A stretch of 64,000 nt of DNA, taken from assembly GCF_027474825.1 (NCBI RefSeq), contig NZ_CP107030.1, positions 1,109,001-1,173,000 of the forward strand. The letters run 5' to 3'. The translations under genes and the position numbers were made by a program. This document shows, piece after piece, positions 1-8,206 of the stretch. How positions within the stretch are numbered: position 1 is the stretch's first letter; each line of letters starts with the position of its first letter. Below the pieces are notes generated by a model, which saw only the letters and a program-made list of their open reading frames with translations, ran no database searches and was not told the DNA's origin. The stretch comes from Maribacter halichondriae (lineage in GTDB: Bacteria; Bacteroidota; Bacteroidia; Flavobacteriales; Flavobacteriaceae).

Positions 1-1118
1 GCGATAAAGTACAACGCGGAGATATCGTGGCAGATGTGGATACCCAAAAGGGATTGATTGAAATAGAGGTCTTCGATGAAGGAATCATTGAGGAACTGAT
101 AATCAAGGAAGGGGAAAAAGTCCCTGTTGGTACCCTAATGGCACTGATTATTCCAGAAGGAGATTCCGAATCGAGCGAGGAGAAAACCGAAACAGCTGGG
201 AAAAAGAAAAAATTGGTGGAAGTTGAAAGAGAAGCGGTCATCACACCGCCAAAAGAGAAGGTAAAGCAATCATCGGATCGAGTAAAAATTTCTCCCTTGG
301 CAAGGAAAATGGCAGAGGAAAACGGAATTGACATATCAACCTTAAAAGGAACAGGACCAGAAGGGAGCATCACAAAAAAGGATGTTGAGGAGGCCGATGC
401 CTTGAAAAAGACGCCGCAAGCGCAGAAAGCGATACACGAAAACAAGAAAGATACAATGCTCCATGGCGTACGCTCTGCCATTGCCTCGGCCATGAGCAAA
501 TCGAACCGGGAGATTCCTCACTTTTATATGGAAACGAAAATCGACATGTCCAAAGCATTGGCGTGGTTACAAGAGACCAATAGGAAAAGGGAGGTAAAGG
601 ATAGATTGCTATATGTTGTTCTGTTGATAAAAGCTATGGCAAAGGCCCTTGAGAAGGTGCCGGAAGTCAATGCTTATTGGGAAAACGGTCTGCATTTGAA
701 GGAAGCGATAAACATTGGGTTTGCCGTTTCCCTGAGGAAAGGCGGTGTGGTTATTCCGGCGATACATGGTGCCAAAGAAAAAACATTGACCGAATTAATG
801 ACGGTACTCAACGATTTGATCCCGCGCGCCAAAGCATTGAAATTACGGAGTTCAGAACTAAGCGAATCGACCATTACTCTGACCAATATCGGGGAAGGAA
901 ATGTAGCCACTGTTTTTGGGGTAATTTATCCCCCACAAGTTGCCATAGTAGGATGCGGTTCGATAATCGACGAGGCATGGGCCGAAAATGGCTCGCTCAG
1001 TTCCCGTCCCGTTATTCATATTACCTTGGCCGCTGACCATAGGGCGATTGACGGTTATCTAGGGCGCCAATTTTTAACTGCAATGAAAGACCATCTTCAA
1101 AATCCTGAAATGCTATGA
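1..1118 (+). CDS. Dihydrolipoamide acyltransferase (2-oxo acid dehydrogenase E2), 5' end outside the window
   Basis: E2 core of a 2-oxo acid dehydrogenase complex, which moves an acyl group from lipoyl-lysine to CoA in the cytoplasm. The frame is open from base 3 of the window, so the true start lies upstream. Visible parts in order are a lipoyl domain with the acceptor lysine in VDTQKG (about visible residue 16), a Lys/Glu-rich linker, a peripheral subunit-binding domain beginning VKISPLARKMAEENGIDIS, and the catalytic domain ending with DHRAIDG, which carries the HxxxDG active-site motif. Its stop overlaps the start of the acyl carrier protein gene (ATGA), so the two are translationally coupled. 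E1 and further subunits are expected upstream. Family assignment is firm; the substrate (pyruvate, acetoin or a branched 2-oxo acid) cannot be told from this part. Confidence 0.93.
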   Translation, partial: DKVQRGDIVADVDTQKGLIEIEVFDEGIIEELIIKEGEKVPVGTLMALIIPEGDSESSEEKTETAGKKKKLVEVEREAVITPPKEKVKQSSDRVKISPLARKMAEENGIDISTLKGTGPEGSITKKDVEEADALKKTPQAQKAIHENKKDTMLHGVRSAIASAMSKSNREIPHFYMETKIDMSKALAWLQETNRKREVKDRLLYVVLLIKAMAKALEKVPEVNAYWENGLHLKEAINIGFAVSLRKGGVVIPAIHGAKEKTLTELMTVLNDLIPRAKALKLRSSELSESTITLTNIGEGNVATVFGVIYPPQVAIVGCGSIIDEAWAENGSLSSRPVIHITLAADHRAIDGYLGRQFLTAMKDHLQNPEML

Positions 1119-1372
1119 GAGAAGGGGAAATAAAAACCGTTATTTTTCAACTGCTGGCAAAAATAGCACCGGATGAAGACTCCGAAACATTGGAAATGAA
1201 CAGCAATATAAGGGATACGCTCGGTATCGACTCCTTTGATTTTTTGCAATTCATCATCGGTCTCGATGAGGAACTGGGGATCAAAACCCCTGAAGAGGAT
1301 TATGGTAAAATGACGACACTCGAAGCTTTGATTACCTACATTAAATCCGTAGAACAACAACAGTCAAAATAA
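1115..1372 (+). CDS. Acyl carrier protein
   Basis: Small acidic four-helix carrier protein of 85 residues. The phosphopantetheine attachment serine is Ser40 in GIDSFDFLQF, and the helix that follows (IIGLDEELGI) is typical of the family. The start codon overlaps the stop of the E2 gene by four bases, so the pair is probably made as a unit. A carrier protein tied to an E2 gene suggests that the acyl group made by the dehydrogenase is handed to a phosphopantetheine arm instead of, or besides, CoA; that link is inference. It is not the housekeeping AcpP context, as no fab genes are adjacent. Confidence 0.9.
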   Translation: MREGEIKTVIFQLLAKIAPDEDSETLEMNSNIRDTLGIDSFDFLQFIIGLDEELGIKTPEEDYGKMTTLEALITYIKSVEQQQSK

Positions 1373-1744
1373 TTTACACTCTTACTAAGGTCATATCAAG
1401 TAGAAAATTGAAGAATAAAGAGATTCTCGTCGACCACAACTCAGTCTTAAATTATGGACAATGCACCATCCGATTCCCATCGGGCCTTAGTTCCAAACTG
1501 CGCACATTCCCTATTTAAAATCTGATACATCCAGTTATCATCCTTTTTATTCGGTAGTGATATTTGGAGTTTTTCATTTTGGTTGGGACCATTTTCAAAG
1601 AAACCATTTTTAAGTCCTCTACTATTCACTTTTTTTGTTTGACCAATGCGGCTCCCTTCATTTGTCCTTGATACTTGTAAAGATGCCAGTGTTTGTCGTA
1701 CAGTCAGAAGATATCCATTAAATGCGATGGTTTCTTCAATGAAG
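1373..1744. other. Intergenic stretch with one unassigned minus-strand reading frame
   Basis: This 372-base stretch separates the acyl carrier protein from the convergent VOC gene. A minus-strand frame stays open from inside the VOC gene down to 1447 and its composition looks protein-like (for example DDNWMYQILNRE near its end). No start codon or ribosome-binding site outside the VOC gene supports it and I recognise no family. It may be a decayed gene end. No RNA gene or clear terminator was seen. Confidence 0.4.
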
Positions 1745-2113
1745 TTATTCTTTCTTAACCTCCATGATGCCGAACATGTTGCCTTCAGTATCCTTACATC
1801 CAGCGATAAACCCGATGTTGGGGATGGCCGACTTGGGCTCAACGATTTCCCCGCCGAGTTCCCTTACTTTGGCGATAGCCTCATCGATGGAATCCACCTC
1901 TATAAAATTGGTGATTTGTTGATAGGCCTTTTCCCTTTTGGCGATACCGCCGCCAATACCTTTTTTTCCAGTCTTTGCAAGAGTCTCAATAAGGTAGTAC
2001 TCCGAAGGACCGGTAGGAAATTTTTTGATTTTCCATCCAAATAGTTTTTCGTAAAAATTTTTCGCCCTTAGAACGTCGTCCGCCGAAATATCGAAATGTA
2101 TTATTGAAGCCAT
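1745..2113 (-). CDS. VOC-superfamily (glyoxalase/bleomycin-resistance fold) protein
   Basis: Protein of 122 residues with the paired beta-alpha-beta-beta-beta modules of the vicinal-oxygen-chelate fold. The N-terminus MASIIHFDISADDVLRAKNF has the usual first-strand histidine, followed by a helix and the FYEKLFGWK motif. The C-terminal half ends with DTEGNMFGIME, where Glu is the usual last metal ligand. Many such proteins are small stand-alone metal-binding enzymes or scavengers and the substrate is unknown here. Length is normal for a single-domain member. It reads away from the lipoprotein gene upstream, 44 bases apart. Confidence 0.85.
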   Translation of the reverse strand: MASIIHFDISADDVLRAKNFYEKLFGWKIKKFPTGPSEYYLIETLAKTGKKGIGGGIAKREKAYQQITNFIEVDSIDEAIAKVRELGGEIVEPKSAIPNIGFIAGCKDTEGNMFGIMEVKKE

Positions 2114-2157
2114 TTTGAATTGTTTTTAATGTTGATCATTCTATTTTAATTCTTAAT

Positions 2158-2667
2158 TTATTGGTCGGAACCTACAGTAACCGTAGCATTTCCTTCTCCC
2201 ACCATTACAACTACCGTCAATTTTCCTTTTTCAGCGGTGAGGTGGCCTCCGGTTCCAGCTGTAGTAGTATAATTAATCTTAAAGCCTTCGGTCTCCAGTT
2301 CTTCTTTGTATTTCTGTAAAGCAGTTTGGGGCACATCTTCAAAGATGACCACCCAGTTTTTGTTATCGTCCATTTCATGAGTCGTGACGCTAATTACTTT
2401 GCCCTCCTTAAATTCGGGAACGTCGGAAGGAAGCTCCTTGGGCCAACTATGGATGGTAGCATCGGTAGTAAACGTTCCCTCATCGGTCTCGATGACCATT
2501 TTCTCATCATCGATGTCAATATTGGCATCATCGCCCATTGACTTTTCTATGATTTTTTCACTAGTCTTTTCGGCAGCTCTTTTACAGGAATGGAATACCG
2601 CCGTAATGGTAAATGCAAGCAATACCACACCCATCTGCTTCACACCTATTATGATAGACTTTCTCAT
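2158..2667 (-). CDS. Putative lipoprotein, unknown function
   Basis: Protein of 169 residues. The N-terminus has a basic start (MRKSIIIGVK), a hydrophobic stretch and a lipobox-like end at HSC around residue 28, so it is probably exported and lipidated. A charged helical segment (KRAAEKTSEKIIEKSMG) follows, then a beta-rich domain of about 110 residues with short strands such as NWVVIFEDVP and KLTVVVMVGEGNATVTVG. I do not recognise a named domain. It lies upstream of the VOC gene on the same strand and diverges from the PRPP-synthetase-like gene. Confidence 0.72.
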   Translation of the reverse strand: MRKSIIIGVKQMGVVLLAFTITAVFHSCKRAAEKTSEKIIEKSMGDDANIDIDDEKMVIETDEGTFTTDATIHSWPKELPSDVPEFKEGKVISVTTHEMDDNKNWVVIFEDVPQTALQKYKEELETEGFKINYTTTAGTGGHLTAEKGKLTVVVMVGEGNATVTVGSDQ

Positions 2668-2856
2668 CGGATATTTTTTTAGATTGAAAACTTTTTATCA
2701 TCTAGAGCAGGACAAAGCCCTACGATTATGGTATCAAAAGTATCATGTGGACATAACCGCTACAATGATGTAGGTCATCCCGACCGACTGACAGATATCA
2801 TTGTGGTACGACAGCGTTTTGTGGACTTTTATAGGAATCTTTCTCCCTTAGAAAAA

Positions 2857-3819
2857 ATGATGGGCACTGCCAACAACTTGATATTCGCCTTGGATTCCAG
2901 TAAGGAGTTTGGCCAAAAGGCTGCGGAAGCGATAGGCTTGACCTTGAGTGACCATGAGGAACGAGATTTCCCCGAAGGGGAACATAAGATACGTTCCTTG
3001 GTCAATGTACGTAACAAGAGTGTGTACATTATATACAGTCTTTATGGTGAACCCGAACTTACGGTCAATGACAAACTCTGCCGGCTGTTGTTCTTTATTG
3101 GTTCATTAAAAGATGCAGGAGCATCAGAGGTGACGGTAATCGCTCCTTATTTGTGCTATTCCCGAAAAGACAGGAAGACCAAGAGCCATGACCCGATTAC
3201 AACCCAATATGTCGCCCGCTTACTTGAAACTATGGGTACAAACAAGTTAGTGACCTTGGATGTGCATAACGTACAGGCCTTTGAAAATGCGTTCCGCATT
3301 CCTACAATACATTTGGAGGCCAAGGTTTCTTTTGCGTCGCATTTCGCTCCACTACTAAAAAATCAAGAAACGGTGGTCTTATCGCCGGATAGTGGAGGGA
3401 TAAAACGTGCCATGGCATTTGCCCAAACACTAGAAAATGAAATGGAAAAACCGATTCCAGTCGCAGTAATGCACAAAACCAGGAGCGAGGGAATCGTAGG
3501 GGGCACCGAGATGATTTTTGGTGATGTTCATGCCAAAACCGTAATCATAATAGATGACCTCATCAGTTCGGGTACTACCCTGTTACGAGCGGCAAAGGCC
3601 TGTAAACAAGCTGGATCAAATAAAGTATTTGCAACTGTGACGCATGGTGTTTTTTCAGCAGGGGCGAATGAAACACTAAAAGATCTAGCATTGGACAAAG
3701 TTGTCATTACCAACAGTATTCCTCCTACTCGGCTGGAAAAGGAAATCGTAGAACAGAAAGTTGAGATTATTGATGTTGCGCCTTTAGTAGGGGAACTGAT
3801 TCTTGAACTAATGGTTTAG
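2857..3819 (+). CDS. Ribose-phosphate pyrophosphokinase-like enzyme (paralogue)
   Basis: Member of the PRPP synthetase family, which makes phosphoribosyl pyrophosphate from ribose 5-phosphate and ATP. The protein has 320 residues from the ATG at 2857. An in-frame upstream extension to 2728 has no family similarity, so this start is preferred. Visible motifs are the catalytic loop YSRKDRKTKSHDPITTQ, the DVHN metal/ATP region and the PRPP-binding loop IIIDDLISSGTTL. The loop departs from the usual DDxxDTAGT form (SSG in place of DTAG), which suggests a divergent paralogue rather than the housekeeping enzyme. Activity is therefore likely but unproven. Confidence 0.83.
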   Translation: MMGTANNLIFALDSSKEFGQKAAEAIGLTLSDHEERDFPEGEHKIRSLVNVRNKSVYIIYSLYGEPELTVNDKLCRLLFFIGSLKDAGASEVTVIAPYLCYSRKDRKTKSHDPITTQYVARLLETMGTNKLVTLDVHNVQAFENAFRIPTIHLEAKVSFASHFAPLLKNQETVVLSPDSGGIKRAMAFAQTLENEMEKPIPVAVMHKTRSEGIVGGTEMIFGDVHAKTVIIIDDLISSGTTLLRAAKACKQAGSNKVFATVTHGVFSAGANETLKDLALDKVVITNSIPPTRLEKEIVEQKVEIIDVAPLVGELILELMV

Positions 3820-3900
3820 CTGGCGGATTTCCCAGCCTTGAACCGGTGTATATTTCAATTTCAAACCCATCCGTAGGTTATATAGATATTGTACTATTAT

Positions 3901-4696
3901 TTACTTATGTACCACAAAATAACTATTCAACAAATCACGTTTATTATATACCAATTCTTCATTGGTTTCTGTTGAGATGACCAAAAGACCTACGGCCTTA
4001 CAAATGGCATGTCCTGCAGCTGTGTCCCATTCCATTGTCGGTGCAAGTCTTGGATAAATATCTGCTTTACCTTCGGCAACAAGACAGAACTTCAATGAAC
4101 TTCCCTTGGTAACGATGTCTATTTTCTTATAATTACCTTTTTGCTCTTCGATGAAACTCCGCGTTAGATCATTCATATGTGATTTGCTTACAACGACCCT
4201 AAGTAAATCTTCAGAATCGGGAGTTGGGGAAATAAGATCATGATCTTTGAAAAATGGCCTATTCGATTCATGTTCATTATCCAATAGGGTTTTATATGCT
4301 TTACCTATTACAACATCGGCGTAGTAGAGTTCTCTTGAAACTGGGACATAAATAACCCCCAAAAACTGGAATGCCATCTTCTACCATGGCTATATTCACT
4401 GTAAATTCGCCATTTCTTTTGATAAATTCCTTTGTGCCATCCAAGGGATCTACGATCCAACAGGTTTTCCATTGCTTTCGTACCGAAAATGGCATGTTCT
4501 TAATTTCTTCTCCAATAATGGGGATTTTTGTGGTTTCCAAATAGGTGTTGATTACATCATTAGATGCTATATCGGCTTCGGTCAAAGCCGATTTATCCTC
4601 TTTCATATCTACTTTAAACTCATCTTCATAAATTTTCAGTATTACTTTTCCGGCCTCAATCGCCGCTTGAATGGAGATATTTAGATAATCGTTCAC
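3901..4696 (-). CDS. cysQ: 3'(2'),5'-bisphosphate nucleotidase CysQ, frame broken once
   Basis: Magnesium-dependent phosphatase that removes the 3'-phosphate from PAP/PAPS in sulfur metabolism. Two overlapping frames carry the two halves. The N-terminal part has the metal-site motifs GEE and DPLDGTKEF, and the C-terminal part has EWDTAAGHAI. The halves join if the run of five C at 4356-4360 is read as four, giving GIPVFGVIYVPVSRELYY and a protein of 264 residues, normal for the family. The break is most simply a homopolymer sequencing error. No sulfate-assimilation genes are adjacent. Confidence 0.88.
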
Positions 4697-4792
4697 AAAA
4701 TGCTATTATTAGTTCATAGGTTGATTAATGTAGAAAAAAGTTGATATTTCTATCCTTGTCAAATTTCAAATAATTGCAAATAGCCGTAATCT

Positions 4793-5056
4793 TTGAAACC
4801 TTTTTTTAGGATAACTTCGAAGCAAAACCTAAAGCCGTTCGAAGTCAAGAACAGAATTCAGAAGACCTTTGAACGTTCTGCCAATCTTGAAGCCAAAGGT
4901 ATACGGGTACAGGTTGATGGGCGTACGGTGCAATTGAAAAGTAGGGTACATTCCCATAAGGAGAAAGAAATAGCGGCAAAAGCTGCATATAAGGCTCCGG
5001 GAGTAAATAAAGTGGTGAATGATATCGTCGTACAATTATACCCTGAATTTGTATAA
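4793..5056 (+). CDS. Single BON-domain protein, probably a fragment
   Basis: Reading frame of 87 residues starting at TTG and covering one BON domain (about residues 15-85, with the conserved glycine of APGVNKVVND and the strand VQVDGRTVQLKSRVHS). Flavobacterial BON proteins of the OsmY type usually hold two or three BON domains and an export signal. This one has only what looks like the last domain and no signal peptide. It may be the 3' remnant of a longer gene or a short cytoplasmic BON protein. It sits between cysQ and the Hsp20 gene, in a stress-related setting. Confidence 0.55.
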   Translation: MKPFFRITSKQNLKPFEVKNRIQKTFERSANLEAKGIRVQVDGRTVQLKSRVHSHKEKEIAAKAAYKAPGVNKVVNDIVVQLYPEFV

Positions 5057-5165
5057 ATAGCATATTTGGCAGGGCTTTTCAGGAAAATGCAATGCCCTCA
5101 AACCAACCTATTTATATGGACGCGATTAGGTTTTAGCCAAAGGGCATTCTTTACCTGAAAAATGT

Positions 5166-5633
5166 TTAAGCAATCTGTACTTTTTTTGGAGGCAATTTTT
5201 TGGCCTCTTCTTTTTTGGCCAGTTTAAAACTCAAGATGCCGTCGTTGTACTTGGCCTTGATTTCCTCCTGCTTTACGCTTTCTGGCAACTGTAGCGAACG
5301 CTCAAAAGAATTGTAGCTAAACTCGCGACGTGTGTAGTTGTCTTCCTTTTCCTCTTCGGAATATTCTTTTTCGGCCTTGATGTTAAGGCATCCGTCGTCG
5401 ATGGTTACCTCGAAATCTTTTTTGGCGAAGCCCGGGGCGGCGAGCTCAATTTCGAAATTATCATCGTTTTCTTTGATGTTCAGGGCAGGTTCGCCGTTTT
5501 TACCGTTCCAAAAAGTGCTGGGCACCATATTCCTGACCCATCTTCGGCTATCGAAAAAATCATCCATGTCAAAAAAATCTTGGGTAATCAGGTTTCCAAA
5601 AGGTCTTCTTCTTTTAAATTTTACAAGTGACAT
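5166..5633 (-). CDS. Small heat-shock protein, Hsp20/alpha-crystallin family
   Basis: ATP-independent holdase of 155 residues. The N-terminal arm is rich in Arg and Phe (RRRPFGNLITQDFFDMDDFF). The alpha-crystallin domain spans about residues 45-140, with ELAAPGFAKKDFEVTIDDG and the hallmark late region YNDGILSFKLAK. The tail ends KKVQIA, a weak version of the IxI oligomer contact. It is transcribed alone. A perfect 16-base palindrome lies 19 bases upstream of the start and may take part in heat or stress control. Confidence 0.93.
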   Translation of the reverse strand: MSLVKFKRRRPFGNLITQDFFDMDDFFDSRRWVRNMVPSTFWNGKNGEPALNIKENDDNFEIELAAPGFAKKDFEVTIDDGCLNIKAEKEYSEEEKEDNYTRREFSYNSFERSLQLPESVKQEEIKAKYNDGILSFKLAKKEEAKKLPPKKVQIA

Positions 5634-5651
5634 ATTTTTATATTTTTTAGA

Positions 5652-5667
5652 TTAAACAATTGTTTAA
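5652..5667. promoter_or_regulatory. Perfect 16-bp palindrome upstream of the Hsp20 gene
   Basis: TTAAACAATTGTTTAA is a perfect inverted repeat centred 26 bases upstream of the Hsp20 start codon on the minus strand. The placement fits an operator overlapping the promoter or the 5' leader. AT-rich palindromes can arise by chance, so only the position and the perfect symmetry support it. Confidence 0.4.
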
Positions 5668-5756
5668 ATATGACCCGAAGGTATAGCGGGTAAAGCAACC
5701 GTAAAATGATTTGGGTCAGTCCACAATACTCAAAAAGCGGTATTTCAGAAATCAGC

Positions 5757-6461
5757 CTAATAGAAATGTTCCTCAATGGGGATGATCCGTTCGAATTCGG
5801 AACAGGAGGTATCGAACAGTAAACCACGATCTAAGATGCGTCCAAACTGCTCGGCAGTTGGTGTAATATAAATCTGCGTACTTTCTGAATCGCGCTCCGA
5901 TAACATTTTTATAGGAGTGACGGAATCCAATTGAGCGAAATTTTCAGGGATTTCCGCCCGTGCGAGCGAAAGTATTCCGGCACCTTTATGGGAAGCTACC
6001 AAAACGGCCCATGCATTTTCATCTAATTTGGTATTCAATATCAGATGCCCTTTAAAGGGTTTTAGAATTTGTTCCTTCGCAATTGAAAAAATCGTATCTC
6101 GCATAACAACTTTTGAAATGATTGTATCGCCTTTTTCCTCAATTGGAAAAGAACTTCCCAAATCATTGACATATAGTCTTCCATTTTGAAGCTCTAGGTC
6201 ATTGCTTGAATCAATTTCTGCTTTGGTAAGTTTTATCAGAAACTCCTTCCGTTTTATAAATGTCCGGTCATCAATGAACAAGGAGGCACTATCTACTTTA
6301 CACCAATAGATGCCATGATATTCCCGGGGAATGGTCGATAAGGGTTTTGTATCCGCTGGTTGAGGCTCGCCAAAGACCACGGGTGGTTGGCAGGAAGTGA
6401 ATATTCCGACACAAAGAACAGTAATGATGAAATGAGTGAGATTCATTTTTGCTTGAGTCAT
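5757..6461 (-). CDS. Putative lipoprotein, unknown function
   Basis: Protein of 234 residues, or 229 if translation begins at the ATG at 6446 (MNLTHFIITVLCVG). A hydrophobic signal ends at the lipobox IFTSC, so it is likely a lipoprotein. The mature part is a mixed alpha/beta sequence with no recognised domain. It contains YHGIYWCKVDSASLFIDD early on and an Arg/Glu-rich C-terminus. The gene stands alone between the Hsp20 gene and upp, both on the same strand. Confidence 0.72.
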   Translation of the reverse strand: MTQAKMNLTHFIITVLCVGIFTSCQPPVVFGEPQPADTKPLSTIPREYHGIYWCKVDSASLFIDDRTFIKRKEFLIKLTKAEIDSSNDLELQNGRLYVNDLGSSFPIEEKGDTIISKVVMRDTIFSIAKEQILKPFKGHLILNTKLDENAWAVLVASHKGAGILSLARAEIPENFAQLDSVTPIKMLSERDSESTQIYITPTAEQFGRILDRGLLFDTSCSEFERIIPIEEHFY

Positions 6462-6686
6462 TATAGATTTTCCCTTTTATTAGAATTAGATTTTTACTGT
6501 TATGAAGATAAATGGGAAAATCTTTTTGGGAAATGACCTGCATCAGTATCGTATTGGCATACGGAAGAAGTTTTACTACAACTTGCAGGATAACTCTAAT
6601 GATATATTGACTTTACCGGTCTTTATTCATGGTTCTAAATAATTAGTATCCAGAAGAGAGTCAAAAGAAGGTAAAATTTGATCTGA

Positions 6687-7339
6687 CTACAACTTCTCCC
6701 CAAAAGCCAGATCACCGGCATCGCCAATTCCGGGAAGAATATAGCCCTTACTGTTCAGTTCCGTGTCAATAGCGGCAATCCATAAATGTGTGTTTTTTGG
6801 AAAAACATTTTTCACATGCTCGATACCGCTCTTAGAACCGATGACCGACATGATATGTATTTGGTTTGGCGTACCATGCTCTTTTAGTGCCTTCAGCACG
6901 TTTTCGAGCGTTTTTCCGGTCGCTAACATGGGGTCTGTCAACACCAAGGTTTTGCCCTCCAAAGAAGGAGCGGCAAAATATTTCACAATAACTTCAAAGG
7001 CATCTTCATCGCCGCGATGATGTCGATAGGCTGAAATAAAGGCGTTTTCTGCACCGTCAAAATAATTCAACATTCCCTGGTGTAAGGGAAGTTCGGCACG
7101 TAAAACGGAACATAGTACCATTTGTCATTGAGCAACGACATTTCTTTAGTACCGAAAGGTGTTTGTACCACTTTGCTTTGATAATTCAGAGATTTACTCA
7201 TTTCGTAGCTCAAGATTTCACCGATACGCCCGATATTCCGGCGAAACCGCATAGCGTCTTTTTGGATATTGGCATCCCTGATTTCAGAAATGAACTGATT
7301 TAAAAGCGAATTTCCTTCGCCAAAGTGGTGGATGGTCAT
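6687..7339 (-). CDS. upp: Uracil phosphoribosyltransferase, frame broken once
   Basis: Salvage enzyme that joins uracil and PRPP to give UMP in the cytoplasm. The N-terminal frame starts MTIHHFGEGNSLLNQFISE (ATG at 7339). The C-terminal frame has VLCSVLRAELPLHQG, the PRPP loop VLTDPMLATGKTL and the uracil-site end region LPGIGDAGDLAFGEKL. The frames join if the three T at 7121-7123 are read as four (…LNDKMVLCSVLRA), giving 217 residues, the normal length. The usual RAGLPLHQG has Glu for Gly here, a change near the active site. The break looks like a sequencing error, but the Glu leaves real decay open. Confidence 0.88.
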
Positions 7340-7451
7340 TTGAAAATGATTTGTATTATAGATAGCATTAAACAAGGTATTGGAATTTCTATAAAAAATC
7401 CGCTTAAAAGTAAAAATCCGGTATTCAAAAATGAATGACATTAATCATCAA

Positions 7452-7483
7452 TAAAAAAGCCGACTCCAAAAAGTCGACTTTTC
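7452..7483 (-). terminator. Intrinsic terminator behind the tRNA-Leu fragment
   Basis: On the minus strand a stem of AAAAGTCGACT paired with AGTCGGCTTTT (one G-U pair) runs into a U tract. It directly follows the 3' end of the tRNA-Leu half and was probably that gene's own terminator. It also faces the end of the upp transcription unit. Confidence 0.7.
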
Positions 7484-7488
7484 CTTTG

Positions 7489-7537
7489 TACAGGCGGAGA
7501 GACTCGAACTCTCACACCTTGGGCGCTAGACCCTAAG
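7489..7537 (-). other. 3' half of tRNA-Leu(UAG): left boundary of an island (att site)
   Basis: On the minus strand the sequence from the anticodon loop CTTAGGG onward matches a bacterial tRNA-Leu. It has the anticodon-stem 3' side TCTAG, a long variable arm GCGCCCAAGGTGT, the T arm GAGAGTTCGAGTCTCTC, an acceptor strand CGCCTGT and a discriminator A. The 5' half (acceptor, D arm, anticodon-stem 5' side) is absent, and tRNA similarity stops at the anticodon loop. This is the usual crossover zone of tyrosine recombinases. It cannot fold into a working tRNA. Confidence 0.78.
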
Positions 7538-7620
7538 ATTTAGGGTTTATTCTTTAGTGTAATATCACTGGGAAAGGATATGGTCTTAGGTTCTCGCGTT
7601 TTTGTTATGATGAGAAGAAA

Positions 7621-7902
7621 TTAATAATCGGTAAAAGGTTCTTTGGCATGCGCCTCAAGATATTCGTTAATAGAATCGCGGTCGTAAAGAATGTGCTTCC
7701 TTTGGGGCTGCGAATACCTTATTTGGCCTTCATCACGCATTTTTTGAAGGGTGGTATCCGATTTTATTCGCAATAACCGCTTGGCCTCTTTTTTGTCGAT
7801 CCATTTATCGGAAGTATTCATGTCCATTTGGGATTGGACATACTTGAACATCCTATCCAATAGGTTATCAAAAGCTTTTTCTTCGATGCAGATAACGTTC
7901 AT
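7621..7902 (-). CDS. Helix-turn-helix protein, excisionase-like
   Basis: Protein of 93 residues from the ATG at 7902 (MNVICIEEKAFDNLLDRMF); an in-frame TTG at 7911 is possible. The N-terminal helix is followed by a MerR/Xis-type winged helix of the HTH_17 kind common in Bacteroidota mobile elements. WIDKKEAKRLLRIKSDTTLQ is the recognition region and the wing follows in RKHILYDRDSINEYLEAHA. Next to a tyrosine recombinase it is best read as a recombination directionality factor or a regulator of the element. A perfect 10-bp-arm inverted repeat lies 150 bases upstream and is a candidate binding site. Confidence 0.8.
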   Translation of the reverse strand: MNVICIEEKAFDNLLDRMFKYVQSQMDMNTSDKWIDKKEAKRLLRIKSDTTLQKMRDEGQIRYSQPQRKHILYDRDSINEYLEAHAKEPFTDY

Positions 7903-8051
7903 AGATGTCAATATAGCAAATGATTTCTAGTCTTTCCAAATCTGAAAACACATGATAATAGATGAAAAGAAGATTGCACGATAATCGCGCTTAGCAATGA
8001 AAATTGTAAATAAATAGTGAACTATTGTGATCTTAGTACTAGTCTTGCATT

Positions 8052-8074
8052 AGGTATCACAAAATGTGATACCT
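8052..8074. promoter_or_regulatory. Inverted repeat with 10-bp arms between the Fic and HTH genes
   Basis: AGGTATCACA and TGTGATACCT are perfect 10-base arms around AAA. The site lies in the 304-base gap between the end of the Fic-fusion gene and the start of the HTH gene. No T tract follows on either strand, so an operator or recombination-accessory site is more likely than a terminator. The rest of the gap (7903-8206) is AT-rich and shows no other gene. Confidence 0.5.
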
Positions 8075-8206
8075 CAAAACATAGTGGTTTTGTCCATTGC
8101 CGAAAGAACACCTATGTGTTTTCAAAATCGACCAATTATTGGGAGATGAAATAGTTCCGCTTGAGACTTGACCGGAATGGCATTTTAGTTTCTTAGACAA
8201 ATACGC

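Noticed and set aside
2728..2856. Longer start for the PRPP-synthetase-like gene
   Set aside because: The added 43 residues do not resemble the family, while the ATG at 2857 begins at the usual N-terminal strand.
7489..7537. Functional tRNA-Leu gene
   Set aside because: Only the part from the anticodon loop to the 3' end is present; acceptor and D arms have no partner upstream.
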